Shown here: positions 24,544 through 32,846 of the stretch, one piece after another
Layout of the letters: the number at the start of each line of letters is the position of its first letter
How positions within the stretch are numbered: the stretch's first letter is position 1
Assembly (NCBI GenBank): GCA_965221735.1
Contig: OZ244910.1
Location: forward strand, 744,001-808,000
Source: UBA2991 sp965221735
GTDB lineage: Bacteria; Chloroflexota; Dehalococcoidia; Tepidiformales; Tepidiformaceae
Direction of reading: 5' to 3'
DNA: 64,000 nt
Made by a program: the position numbers and the translations under genes
The notes under the pieces: model-generated
The model's input: only the letters and a program-made list of their open reading frames with translations
What the model was told of the DNA's origin: nothing
Database searches by the model: none

Positions 24544-25083
24544 GTGTCCGATTCCACCATCACCGTCTTCGACCCCCGCGGGCACGCGCGCGTCGTCGCC
24601 CAGCAGGCTGCGCCCCGCCCCGCCGACCTCGACGGCCTCCGTCCGGGCGTCCTCGAGAACCGCAAGGCGAACGCCCGCCTCCTGCTCGAATCAATGGTCG
24701 ACAACCTGCGCACAGCGTCTGACCTTGGGGCGACCACGACCGGCAGCAAGCCCGTCGCCGGACCTGCCAGCCGCGCGACCATGGCCACGCTCGTGGAGGA
24801 GTGCGACTTCGTTGTCGTCGGGTCATCCGACTGAGGGTCCTGCACGGCGTGGAGTGTCTACGCCTCGATAGCCCTTGAGAAGCGCGGAGTCCCGACCGTC
24901 ACCATCGTCACGGACGCGTTCGAAGGGCTCTTCAAGCTGGAGGCCGAGCAGCGCGGCGCGCCCGAGCTGCCCTACATTGTGATTCCCCACCCTCTCGGCG
25001 GCATCCAGCCCGACGCCGTCCGGGAGAAGGCGCTGGAAGCCACGCCCGCCCTGCGCGCCGCCCTCCTCGGGAACGGCGCGTGA
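24544..25083 (+). CDS. UGSC-family selenoprotein with in-frame TGA (Sec97)
   Basis: GTG start 15 bases after a GGGAGGGAG site region. The frame meets TGA at 24832-24834 and then stays open for 82 further codons to TGA 25081-25083, giving 179 residues with selenocysteine at position 97. Local sequence is FVVVGSSD-U-GSCTAWSVYASIALEKRG, the UGSC motif: Sec97 and Cys100 could form a selenenylsulfide. The C-terminal half (VPTVTIVTDAFEGL..LPYIVIPHPLGGIQPDAV) reads as a coherent alpha/beta domain, not a shadow. The true stop overlaps the next start as GTGA. A hairpin fitting bacterial SECIS rules follows the TGA. I remember this as the family NCBI calls UGSC family (seleno)protein; its reaction is unknown. 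An annotation that stops at 24834 would lose the active-site half. Confidence 0.88.
24846..24864 (+). promoter_or_regulatory. Bacterial SECIS-like hairpin
   Basis: GGCGTGG (24846-24852) pairs with CTACGCC (24858-24864): seven pairs including one G-U, closing a five-base loop AGTGT. The loop starts 18 bases after the TGA and its second base is G. Published bacterial SECIS rules ask for an apical loop of 3-14 bases about 16-37 bases after the UGA, with a G among its first two bases; all are met. SelB would bind here to deliver Sec-tRNA. Confidence 0.75.
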
Positions 25084-26192
25084 GCAGCGGCGACTCCCTC
25101 ACCGAGCTGACCGCGACTCTCGAGGTCGAGGAGCTCGGTACGGGCCGCGCCGGCTCCACGGTCGAGCTGCCGGACGACATCGCCGCCGTCAGCCGCGAGT
25201 TCGCCGCCCGCGGCTGGTCCGACGGCCTCCCCATCATCCCGCCGACAGAGGAACGCGTGGCGGCGATGCTCGCCGGCGCCGACCGCGACCCTCTCGAGGT
25301 CATCGGCATCCTGCCGCCCCGCCGCGGCGAGGCCACCGTCCACGCGATCGCCGTCAACGCCGTCATGGCGGGCTGCGTCCCCGAGCACATGCCGGTGCTC
25401 ATCGCCGCCGTCCGGGCCATCGCCCACCCGGAGTTCAACCTCTCCGGGGTGAACGCGACGACTCATCCCGTCTCCCTCTTCCTGCTCGTCAGTGGGCCGA
25501 TTGCCGCCGAGCTGGGCATCCACTCGGGAAGCGGCTGCTTCGGGCCCGGGTTCGCGGCGAACGCGACCCTGGGGCGCGCCCTCCGGCTCATCCAGCTCAC
25601 GGTCTCGGGCGCGTGGCCTGGACGCGGCGACCGGTCGACCCAGGCGACTCCCGCCAAGCTCGCCTTCTGCGCGACGGAGAACCTCGAGGAGAGCCCCTGG
25701 CCTCCCTTCCACACCACCCGCGGCTTCGAGCCGGGCGACAACGCGGTCACGGTCTTCGGCACCGAGGGGCCGCACAACATCCAGGACCACGGCAGCAACA
25801 CCGCTCTCGGCATCATGCTCACCATCGCCGGCTCCATGTCACAGGCGGGGAGCAACAACATCCTCTCGCGAGGCTCGCCCGTGCTCGCCTTCGGACCCGA
25901 GCACGCCGCCACCGTCGCAGCCGAGGGCTGGTCCCGCGAGGACATCCAGCGCTACGTCTTCGAGCACGCCCGCTACCCCCTCGCCGAGCTTTCCGACGAG
26001 CTCTTCCAGGTCATCCAGGAGCACACCGAACAGGGCATCCCCGTGCCCTTCTTCGAGCGCGACGCCCTCGCCCCAATTGCCGATGGTCCCGAGCATATCC
26101 ACGTCATCGTCGCCGGCGGACCGGGCAAGCACTCCTCGTGGCTCCCGACGTTCGGGAATATGACCCGCCCTGTCACTATGCCCGTGGAGTAG
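25080..26192 (+). CDS. Conserved-looking 370-aa protein coupled to the UGSC selenoprotein; function unknown
   Basis: GTG start overlapping the selenoprotein stop (GTGA), so the two are translationally coupled. I do not recognise a characterised family. Visible features: REFAARGWSDGLPIIPPTEERV (about 34-55), a segment around GRGEATVHAIAVNAVMAGC-like residues 80-100 with Cys, Gly-rich HSGSGCFGPGFAANA about 160-174, AFCATENLEESPWPPFH, and QDHGSNTALGIMLTIAGSMSQAG. There is no signal peptide or clear membrane segment. Gly-rich turns with conserved-looking Cys, His and Asn suggest an enzyme. From memory, homologues sit beside UGSC proteins in other genomes, which would make it part of the same pathway. 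Confidence 0.8.
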   Translation: MSSGDSLTELTATLEVEELGTGRAGSTVELPDDIAAVSREFAARGWSDGLPIIPPTEERVAAMLAGADRDPLEVIGILPPRRGEATVHAIAVNAVMAGCVPEHMPVLIAAVRAIAHPEFNLSGVNATTHPVSLFLLVSGPIAAELGIHSGSGCFGPGFAANATLGRALRLIQLTVSGAWPGRGDRSTQATPAKLAFCATENLEESPWPPFHTTRGFEPGDNAVTVFGTEGPHNIQDHGSNTALGIMLTIAGSMSQAGSNNILSRGSPVLAFGPEHAATVAAEGWSREDIQRYVFEHARYPLAELSDELFQVIQEHTEQGIPVPFFERDALAPIADGPEHIHVIVAGGPGKHSSWLPTFGNMTRPVTMPVE

Positions 26193-26222
26193 TGGTCGGT
26201 GAAGCCGTGAACGCCCTGGCCG

Positions 26223-27098
26223 CTACCCTGTCAGCAACGCCCGCGGATTCTCCGAGAGCATCCGCCGCACTGCTGCCTCGCTGAATCCCGCCTCCACGAA
26301 GCGTTCCCCGAAGAGCCCCAGCGCTGCCGCCGGCTCCGGGTTCGACGCCTGGCCGTGGTCGGACGACAGGATGACGCGCTCCGGCCCGACCTCCCGCACC
26401 TGGCGCAGCAGGTCCGGCCACGCCTCCTCCCCGTCCTCCCCCGCGATGGCGATCGCGCACTGCTCGATGTAGCCGCCCTTGGACACGATCTCCTGCTGCA
26501 CCTCGATCGGCGTCCAGAACGAGGCGTGCGTGATCACGCACCGGATGCCCCGCGCCAGCCCCTCGCCGAGAATCGCCTGCGTCTCCTCGGGCGAGAGGTG
26601 CCCGCTCGCGAGGACCGCGTCGTGGCTCGCGATCACGTCGAGGATGTCGTGGCAGACCGGCAGCAGCTTCCCGTCCTCATCCAGCACGGTGATCGGCTCC
26701 TGCGGGCTGTTGAAGCCGCCCGGACGGTAGCCGCGCCAGTGGAGCGCGTCGAAGGTCGGCATCCACACCACCTTCCCCCCGATCCGCAGCGTGATCGACG
26801 CCGCCTCCGGGTTCAGCCCCCCGACGCCCCAGTCGAGCGCGACACCGCCGTACACGTCGATCCCGCTGAACTCGCGGTCGAGCGTCCACGCGATCGGCTG
26901 GGTCGGATACTCGTGGCTCTTCAGCACGAGCCCCGCCAACCCCGCCTCCCGCGCCCGCGCCACAGTCGCCGCGAAATCCGCTTTGCGGTCCGCGTACGGA
27001 TCCGGGTCGGCATGCACGTGGATGTCGAGCGCGCCCTGGAGCAGACTCCGCGCCCGGTCGGAGAGCGCCTCCAGCGTCGACTCGGCCGCGTTCGCCAC
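26223..27098 (-). CDS. DUF6282-like amidohydrolase-fold protein
   Basis: 291 residues from a GTG at 27098 (weak GGGGA upstream). TIM-barrel metal-dependent hydrolase features: HxH in DIHVHADPDPYADRK (about 26-40), SHEYPTQ, a CHDILDVIASHDAVLASGHLS stretch, ITHASFW and SSDHGQ with the last-strand Asp. This order matches the DUF6282 branch of the amidohydrolase/PHP-like superfamily. Hydrolysis of a C-N or C-O bond is likely; no substrate known. It follows an SDR gene at 7 bases on the same strand, so they are co-transcribed. Confidence 0.8.
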   Translation of the reverse strand: MANAAESTLEALSDRARSLLQGALDIHVHADPDPYADRKADFAATVARAREAGLAGLVLKSHEYPTQPIAWTLDREFSGIDVYGGVALDWGVGGLNPEAASITLRIGGKVVWMPTFDALHWRGYRPGGFNSPQEPITVLDEDGKLLPVCHDILDVIASHDAVLASGHLSPEETQAILGEGLARGIRCVITHASFWTPIEVQQEIVSKGGYIEQCAIAIAGEDGEEAWPDLLRQVREVGPERVILSSDHGQASNPEPAAALGLFGERFVEAGFSEAAVRRMLSENPRALLTG

Positions 27099-27105
27099 GT
27101 CCCCG

Positions 27106-27963
27106 CTACTCCGCCAGCGAGGCCTCGAGCTTGTCGAACGCCGCCATGATGGCCGCGAAACGCTCTTCGACCGCCTCGCGCGTCTCGGGGTGGGTCACGA
27201 TGTAGAGGTCGTTGTTCTTGACGCCCTCGACCACCCGCGCCGCCATCTCCTCCGGCTCCCGGACGTTCGCGCCGATGATGCGCGGCATCTCCATCCCCGG
27301 AGGCAACTCGAGCGGTGGCCCCATGTCCTCCTCCGATACCGGGCCGCCCGCCGCCTCCGGCCGGTTGCGCGCCGACTGGCTGATGCGCGTGTTCACGACT
27401 CCCGGGCACAGCGCCGAGGCGCCCACCCCCGCCGGCGCGAGTTCGTCGTGGAGCGTTTCCGTGATGCCTACGACCCCGTACTTCGCGGTCGTGTAGTTGA
27501 TCACGCCCGGGGCCGCCATCGGCACCAGGCCGGCGATGGACGCCGTGTTCACGATGTGGCCCTCACCCTGCTCCACCAGCCCCGGCAGGAACGCGATGAC
27601 TCCGTTCACCACGCCCTGCAGGTCGACGTCGAGCACCCAGTCCCACTCGGCCGGGCTCATCTCCGCCGTGGGGCCGCCCGAGATCACCCCTGCGTTGTTG
27701 CACACGACGTGGTACGCGCCAAGCTCTGTCTTCGCCGCCTCCGCCAGCCCCCGCACCGAGTCGAGGTCGGTCACATCGCACATCACCGCGATGGCCCGCC
27801 GCCCCTTCGCGCGGACCTCCTCCGCTACCGTCTCCCCCGCTCCCTGCTCGATGTCGCCGATCGCGATGTCCATCCCCTGGTCGGCGAACGCGAGCGCCAT
27901 GCACCGTCCGATGCCGCTGCCTCCGCCCGTGATCACCGCGACCTTGCCGTTCAGTTCCTGCAT
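27106..27963 (-). CDS. SDR family oxidoreductase (duplicate 1)
   Basis: 285 residues, ATG start. Classical SDR: TGGGSGIG (12-19), CNNAG, catalytic Ser and Tyr-x-x-x-Lys in YTTAKYG, and PGVVNTRI after the active site. A 30-residue insertion near 200 (ARNRPEAAGG..PPGMEMPRI) and the C-terminal NNDLYIVTHPETREAVEERFAAIMAAFD are shared with the neighbour at 28044, showing they are a tandem duplication. Substrate probably a secondary alcohol or ketone; not identified. Confidence 0.93.
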   Translation of the reverse strand: MQELNGKVAVITGGGSGIGRCMALAFADQGMDIAIGDIEQGAGETVAEEVRAKGRRAIAVMCDVTDLDSVRGLAEAAKTELGAYHVVCNNAGVISGGPTAEMSPAEWDWVLDVDLQGVVNGVIAFLPGLVEQGEGHIVNTASIAGLVPMAAPGVINYTTAKYGVVGITETLHDELAPAGVGASALCPGVVNTRISQSARNRPEAAGGPVSEEDMGPPLELPPGMEMPRIIGANVREPEEMAARVVEGVKNNDLYIVTHPETREAVEERFAAIMAAFDKLEASLAE

Positions 27964-28043
27964 GACTCACTCCACGTTTGGTCGCGCGCGAGTCTACAGG
28001 CCGGACACGGATGGAGCGGGTGGCAGCCGCTTTCGCGACTGGG

Positions 28044-28895
28044 CTACCGGCTCCCGTGCAACTCCTCGGCCCGGTCGTACGCCGCCATGATGGCGGCGAA
28101 GCGTTCCTCCACGGGTCCGCGGGTTTCCGGGTGGGTGACGATGTAGAGCTCGTTCGTCTTCACCGCCTCGACCACCCGCCGGGCCACGACGTCCGGCTCG
28201 ATCAGCTCCCCACCGATGATGCGCGGCGGCTCGAAGTCCGGTGGCAGCTCCGCCGGCGGCGCCGGCCGGGCTGGAGCCGCATCGGCGTCCGGCCGGTTGC
28301 GCGCCGACTCGCCGATGCGCGTGTTCACGATGCCCGGGCAGAGGACGGAGGCGCCCACGCCCGTGCCTTCCAACTCGCCGTGCAGGGTCTCCGTGATGCC
28401 CATCACCCCGTACTTCGCGGCCGTGTACGAGATGATGCCCGGCGCTGCCAGCGGGATCAGGCCGGCCATCGACGACGTGTTCACGATGTGCCCGTCACCC
28501 TGCTCGACCAGGCCCGGCAGGAACGCCTGGATGCCGTTCACGACGCCGTCGAGGTCGACCCCCAGCACCCAGCTCCAGTCCGTGTCCGACATCTCCGCCG
28601 TGGGGCTGTTCGCCACGACGCCCGCGTTGTTGCAGACGACGTGAGCGCCGTCCAGTTCCGCCCTCGTCCTCTCCTCCAGGGTTCGCACCGAGGCGATGTC
28701 CACCACGTCGCAGGTCACGGCGATGGCCCGCCGGCCCTTCGCCCGCACCTCCTCCGCCACGGCCTCCGCCGGCCCCGCCTCGATGTCGGCGATGGCCACG
28801 TCCATCCCTTCGTCCGCGAACGCGAGGGCCATCGCCCGTCCGATGCCGCTGCCGCCGCCCGTCACCACCGCGACCTTGCCGTTCAGTTCCTGCAT
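28044..28895 (-). CDS. SDR family oxidoreductase (duplicate 2)
   Basis: 283 residues, ATG start. TGGGSGIG at 12-19, CNNAG, and Tyr/Lys in YTAAKYG. It shares the same ARNRPDA-type insertion and C-terminal TNELYIVTHPETRGPVEERFAAIMAAYD as the gene at 27106. The non-coding segments before the two starts are also alike (TGGTCGC..GCGAGTCTACAGGC), so the duplicated unit included the 5' region. Divergence within the insertion suggests different substrate preferences. Confidence 0.93.
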   Translation of the reverse strand: MQELNGKVAVVTGGGSGIGRAMALAFADEGMDVAIADIEAGPAEAVAEEVRAKGRRAIAVTCDVVDIASVRTLEERTRAELDGAHVVCNNAGVVANSPTAEMSDTDWSWVLGVDLDGVVNGIQAFLPGLVEQGDGHIVNTSSMAGLIPLAAPGIISYTAAKYGVMGITETLHGELEGTGVGASVLCPGIVNTRIGESARNRPDADAAPARPAPPAELPPDFEPPRIIGGELIEPDVVARRVVEAVKTNELYIVTHPETRGPVEERFAAIMAAYDRAEELHGSR

Positions 28896-28957
28896 GACAC
28901 CCTCCCCGTCTGGTCGCGGGCGAGTCTACAGGCGGAGGGGTGGCCCGGGACCCCTCG

Positions 28958-30919
28958 TCAGACCTCCAGGCCCAGACCCCGCAGGAACGCGTCCGAGTTC
29001 GGCTCCCGCCCGAGGAAGTCGCGCACGAGCTGGTCGCCGTCGACCGAGCCGCCCCGCTCCAGCACCGTGCGACGGTACTCGGCCCCCAGGTCGGGGTTCA
29101 GCAGCCCCTCGTCCTCGAAGCGCGTGAACATGTCGTCCCCGAACACGTGCGACCAGAGGTAGCCGTAGTAGCGCGCGTCGTACCCGAACAGGTGCCCCCA
29201 CCCCGACTGGAAGTGCGTGTCGGGCGTGTACGGAAACATCGTGATCTCGTGCAGGTCTCGCGTCGCCGCCGTGCTGTCCCCCTCGAATCCCGGCGCGTGA
29301 TACGCCTGGTCCAGGTGGGCGAAGTAGAGCTGCCGCACCATCATCACGCCCGAGCTCAGCGTCTTCGCCGCCAGCATCGCGTCCAGCAGCGAGTCCGGGA
29401 GCGGCTCGCCCGTCTCGTAGTGACGCGTGAAGCTCGCCAGCACTTCCCGGTCCCAGACCCAGTGCTCCAGCATCTGCGAGGGCGCCTCCACGAAGTCGCG
29501 CTCCGTGCGCGTCCCGCTGAAGCGCGCGTACGTCGCCCGCGTCAGCGTCTGGTGGAGGATGTGCCCGAACTCGTGGAAGAGCGTCTCCACCTCGCTGTGG
29601 CGTAGCAGCGAGGGCGCCTCCGCCGACGGCTTCGTGAAGTTCGCGACGATCGCGCTCACCGGCTTCTGGTACGAGCCGTCCGGCAGCACGCGCCCGCCCC
29701 GTAGCGTGAACGCCGCCGCGTGACCGTACGTGTTCGGCCGCGGGAACAGGTCCATGTAGAAGCGCGCGAACGCCTCGTCGCCGTCCGCCTCGTACACGTC
29801 GAAGGCCTGCACGTCCTCGTGCCAGACCGGCGCATCCGGACGCGGCTCGAAGCGTACGCCCAGCAGGTTCTGGCAGACGTCGAACAGGCCCTCCAGGCAG
29901 GCGTCGAGCGGGAAGTACTGCGCGACCTCGAAGTCGTCGACCGCGAAGCGCGTCTGCAGGAGCTGGTCGTGGCAGTAGCGCCAGTCCCAGATGTTGACCG
30001 GACCTCCGTTCACCTCCGCCATCAGGGCCACGTCCGCCTCCGCCTTCACGGTCAGACGCTCGCGCAGGTCCGCCAGGAACGACGCCACCCGCTCCCGCTC
30101 CTTCGACATGCACACCTCGTGCGCGTACGCGGCCCACGAGTCGTACCCGAGCAGCCCGGCCGCCTCGCGACGCGCCCCCAGCGCTTTCTCGAGCACGGCC
30201 ACGTTCGCGTCGCCGCCCTTCACCTGCTCCTTCGCGAACAGCGCCCGCCGCAGCTCCGACGAGTGCGCCTTCCCCATGAACGGGAAGAAGTCCGGGTAGT
30301 CCAGCGACACCCGGTAGCGCGTCTCCCCGTCCGCCTCCTCAGTCTGGAGCGAGTCGACGAATGGCTCCGGCAGCCCCTCCATCTCCTCGCGCGAGACGAG
30401 GATGCCGTCTTCCCACTCGCTGATGTTCTTCTGGAACTCGACGCCCAGCGACACGAGCTCGTCGCTCAGCTCGCGCACCCGCGCCCGCTCCGCCTCCGGC
30501 AGCTCGAAACCGTTGCGACGGTAGTCGCGCAGCTCGAAGTCGAGCAGCCGCTGCTCGTCCGGCCCCAGCGCCTCGCCCCGCCCCGCGTACGCTTTGATCG
30601 CCGCGTACAGGTCCTCCCGGAACGACAGGTCGACCAGGTACTTCTCGATGCGCTCCTCGGCGGCCCTCCCCGCCTCCCGCAGCTCGTCGTCCGACGCCAC
30701 GTACGCCATGAAGGCGTACTGTCCCGACGCCTGCCCGACCCCATCCGTGGCCGCCTCCAGCGCCCCCAGCGTGTTCGCGAACGTGCGCTCCCCATCGGGT
30801 GTCGCCACGATCGCGTCGACGGCCGCGTCGCACGCCGCGATGGCGTCCTCGCACGCGCCCGTCACCTGCTCCGGCGTCATAGCCGAGAAGTCCGGCAGCC
30901 CCGCATCAACGTCAGTCAT
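28958..30919 (-). CDS. M3-family oligoendopeptidase (thimet oligopeptidase type)
   Basis: 653 residues from ATG 30919, with GGGAGG upstream; the frame continues past 31000 but that is a shadow of the ThDP enzyme. Zinc motif HEFGH at 449-453 with the third ligand Glu about 25 residues on, in a long all-helical M3 fold. Final domain contains GWGHLFGYDARYYGYLWSHVF, with the Tyr and His residues that bind the peptide in thimet/Dcp/OpdA enzymes. No signal peptide, so it acts in the cytoplasm on short peptides. Not linked by context to its neighbours. Confidence 0.94.
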   Translation of the reverse strand: MTDVDAGLPDFSAMTPEQVTGACEDAIAACDAAVDAIVATPDGERTFANTLGALEAATDGVGQASGQYAFMAYVASDDELREAGRAAEERIEKYLVDLSFREDLYAAIKAYAGRGEALGPDEQRLLDFELRDYRRNGFELPEAERARVRELSDELVSLGVEFQKNISEWEDGILVSREEMEGLPEPFVDSLQTEEADGETRYRVSLDYPDFFPFMGKAHSSELRRALFAKEQVKGGDANVAVLEKALGARREAAGLLGYDSWAAYAHEVCMSKERERVASFLADLRERLTVKAEADVALMAEVNGGPVNIWDWRYCHDQLLQTRFAVDDFEVAQYFPLDACLEGLFDVCQNLLGVRFEPRPDAPVWHEDVQAFDVYEADGDEAFARFYMDLFPRPNTYGHAAAFTLRGGRVLPDGSYQKPVSAIVANFTKPSAEAPSLLRHSEVETLFHEFGHILHQTLTRATYARFSGTRTERDFVEAPSQMLEHWVWDREVLASFTRHYETGEPLPDSLLDAMLAAKTLSSGVMMVRQLYFAHLDQAYHAPGFEGDSTAATRDLHEITMFPYTPDTHFQSGWGHLFGYDARYYGYLWSHVFGDDMFTRFEDEGLLNPDLGAEYRRTVLERGGSVDGDQLVRDFLGREPNSDAFLRGLGLEV

Positions 30920-30992
30920 ACGCGCACCTCCCGACGCGGCATCGTACCGGGCTGTCCGCTTCAAGGTCTTCGCCCCGACATCGTGATACCAG

Positions 30993-31026
30993 GAAGGCCG
31001 CCAGCCCGAGGAGGCTGGCGGCCTTC
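30993..31026. terminator. Hairpin terminator after the ThDP-enzyme gene
   Basis: Perfect 14-bp inverted repeat (30993-31006 with 31013-31026) around a 6-base loop, 22 bases beyond the stop of the minus-strand ThDP gene and before the M3 peptidase start. Strong stem, weak T-tail. Confidence 0.7.
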
Positions 31027-31047
31027 TTGATGGTGACCTTGCGTTGG

Positions 31048-32700
31048 CTAGCGCGTGAGCCAGCCGAAGGGCTGCGGCTTCCGCTGCGCCTTCGGGTCGA
31101 TCATGATGTTCACGATCGAGGGCGTTGGGTCGTTCACAGCCGTCCGCAGGGTCGAGTCGAGCTCGTCCACCGTCGTGACGAAGTACCCCTTGCCCCCGAA
31201 CGCCTCGATGATCTTCTCGTAGCGAGCGTTGGGCATGTACGAGCCCGGCGGGATGTTCTCCCGGTCGAGCTCGCTGGGTCCGCCGCCGATGCCGTTGTTG
31301 TTCACCACGATGAACGTGATCGGCAGGTTGTAGCGAACCGCCACCTCGACCTCCATCGCGCTGAAGCCGAAGCCCGCATCCCCCTCCACGGCCACGACCT
31401 TGCGGTCCGGGTGGACGGCGGCGGCGGCGATGGCCTGGGCCACGCCCACGCCCATCGTTCCGAACGTGCCCGCGTCGAGGCGCGAGCGCGGAACGATGTT
31501 CGGCAGCACCGTGCGGCCGATGTCCATCGTGCTGGCGCCCTCGCTCGCGATGATCGCGTCCTCGGGGATCGCCTCGCGAACGGCCCGCAGCACGCGGTAG
31601 TAGCCCATCGGCTCGGAGTCGTCCATCTCCATGGCGGCCACGGCCTGGCGGTTCTCCTCCGCCTTGGCCGAGAGGCCCGTCCACCACGTGGTCTCCTGCG
31701 GGTACGTCCACGGCTCCTGTTCGAGCGCGACGTTCAGCTGGCTCGTGATCGCCTTGCCGTCGCCTACCAGCGCGACCTCGGTCGGCACGTTCGTGCCGAT
31801 CTCCTCCGCGCTAATGTCCATCTGCACGACCCGCACGTCCTTGTTGAACCGCGGCGGCAGGCCGAAGTGCATGATCCAGTTCAGCCGCGCCCCCATCAGG
31901 AACACGAGGTCCGCGTTCTGGAGCGCGTACGAGCGCGCCGGCGCCACCGAGAGCGGGTGATCGTCGGGCACGACGCCCTTGCCCATCGGCGAGGCCAGGA
32001 AGGGGAGCTGCGTCTTGTCGATGAACTCCCGCACGTCGTCCTCGGCGTGCGCGTAGGCCATGCCCTTGCCGACGATGACGAGCGGGCGCTCGGCCGACTT
32101 CAGCGCGTCGACCGCCGCATCGATCGAGCCCGGCTCGGCGTATGTGCGCGGCGCGTCCGGGCAGCGATCCTTGAACTCGAGATCCGACTCCTCGACCCGC
32201 GCGGTGATCACGTCGTTGGCGAAATCGAGGTACACCGCCCCGGGACGCCCGTACATGCTCGTGCGCACCGCCTGCTCGACGTAGTAGGGCACGCGCTCGA
32301 TGCGCTCCGCCCGGCGCGACAGCTTCGCGAAGGGACGCGCGGCCTCGACCTGCGGCGCCTCCTGGAACGAGCCCTGCCCGTCCTGGTACGAGTCCGGCGC
32401 GCCGCCGATGAGGATCATCGGCCACGTGTTCGACCACGCGTTCGCCAGGCCCGCGATGCCGTGGATCATCCCCGGCCCGCACACCGTCAGACACGCGCCC
32501 GGGCGTCCCGTCAGGTAGCCGACGGCGCCCGCGGCGTAGCTCGCCGCCTGCTCGTTGTGGAAGCCGTAGTACTGGATGCCCTCGCGCTGGGCCGCCGCCG
32601 CGATGCCGGCTACCGGGAATCCCACCACGCCGAACATGTAGTCGACGCCCTGCTGCTTGAGGCTGCGAGCGATGACGGTCGCGCCGTCGATTTCTGCCAT
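31048..32700 (-). CDS. Thiamine-diphosphate enzyme, oxalyl-CoA decarboxylase / 2-hydroxyacyl-CoA lyase-like
   Basis: 550 residues from ATG 32700 with AAGGGG upstream. Three-domain ThDP fold: Pyr domain with catalytic Glu in GFHNEQAASYAAGA (about 47-60), a central Rossmann-like domain, and the PP domain with GDAGFGFSAMEVEVAVRYNLPITFIVVNNNGIGGG, the GDG-type cofactor motif. The opening DGATVIARSLKQQGVDYMFGVVGFPV is typical of oxalyl-CoA decarboxylase and 2-hydroxyacyl-CoA lyase rather than acetolactate synthase. Either oxalyl-CoA to formyl-CoA, or 2-hydroxyacyl-CoA cleavage to formyl-CoA plus aldehyde, would fit the CoA transferase at 44382, though that is 12 kb away. Confidence 0.88.
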   Translation of the reverse strand: MAEIDGATVIARSLKQQGVDYMFGVVGFPVAGIAAAAQREGIQYYGFHNEQAASYAAGAVGYLTGRPGACLTVCGPGMIHGIAGLANAWSNTWPMILIGGAPDSYQDGQGSFQEAPQVEAARPFAKLSRRAERIERVPYYVEQAVRTSMYGRPGAVYLDFANDVITARVEESDLEFKDRCPDAPRTYAEPGSIDAAVDALKSAERPLVIVGKGMAYAHAEDDVREFIDKTQLPFLASPMGKGVVPDDHPLSVAPARSYALQNADLVFLMGARLNWIMHFGLPPRFNKDVRVVQMDISAEEIGTNVPTEVALVGDGKAITSQLNVALEQEPWTYPQETTWWTGLSAKAEENRQAVAAMEMDDSEPMGYYRVLRAVREAIPEDAIIASEGASTMDIGRTVLPNIVPRSRLDAGTFGTMGVGVAQAIAAAAVHPDRKVVAVEGDAGFGFSAMEVEVAVRYNLPITFIVVNNNGIGGGPSELDRENIPPGSYMPNARYEKIIEAFGGKGYFVTTVDELDSTLRTAVNDPTPSIVNIMIDPKAQRKPQPFGWLTR

Positions 32701-32846
32701 CTGGTCACCCCTTGGAGGTCGTAGGGCGCCGATGATACGGGAAGCGCCCCCCACGCTCCCGCCCGCCCCTCGCGCGGACCGTGGGGCGAATTGATCGGGG
32801 CGGACCGGTAAGATTCGCCGCCACAACCGCAGAAGGAGCGCCCCCC

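Noticed and set aside
24544..24834. A stand-alone 96-aa protein or pseudogene ending at the TGA
   Set aside because: The frame continues with coherent sequence, a UGSC motif, a SECIS-like hairpin and a GTGA-coupled end, so truncation is the weaker explanation.
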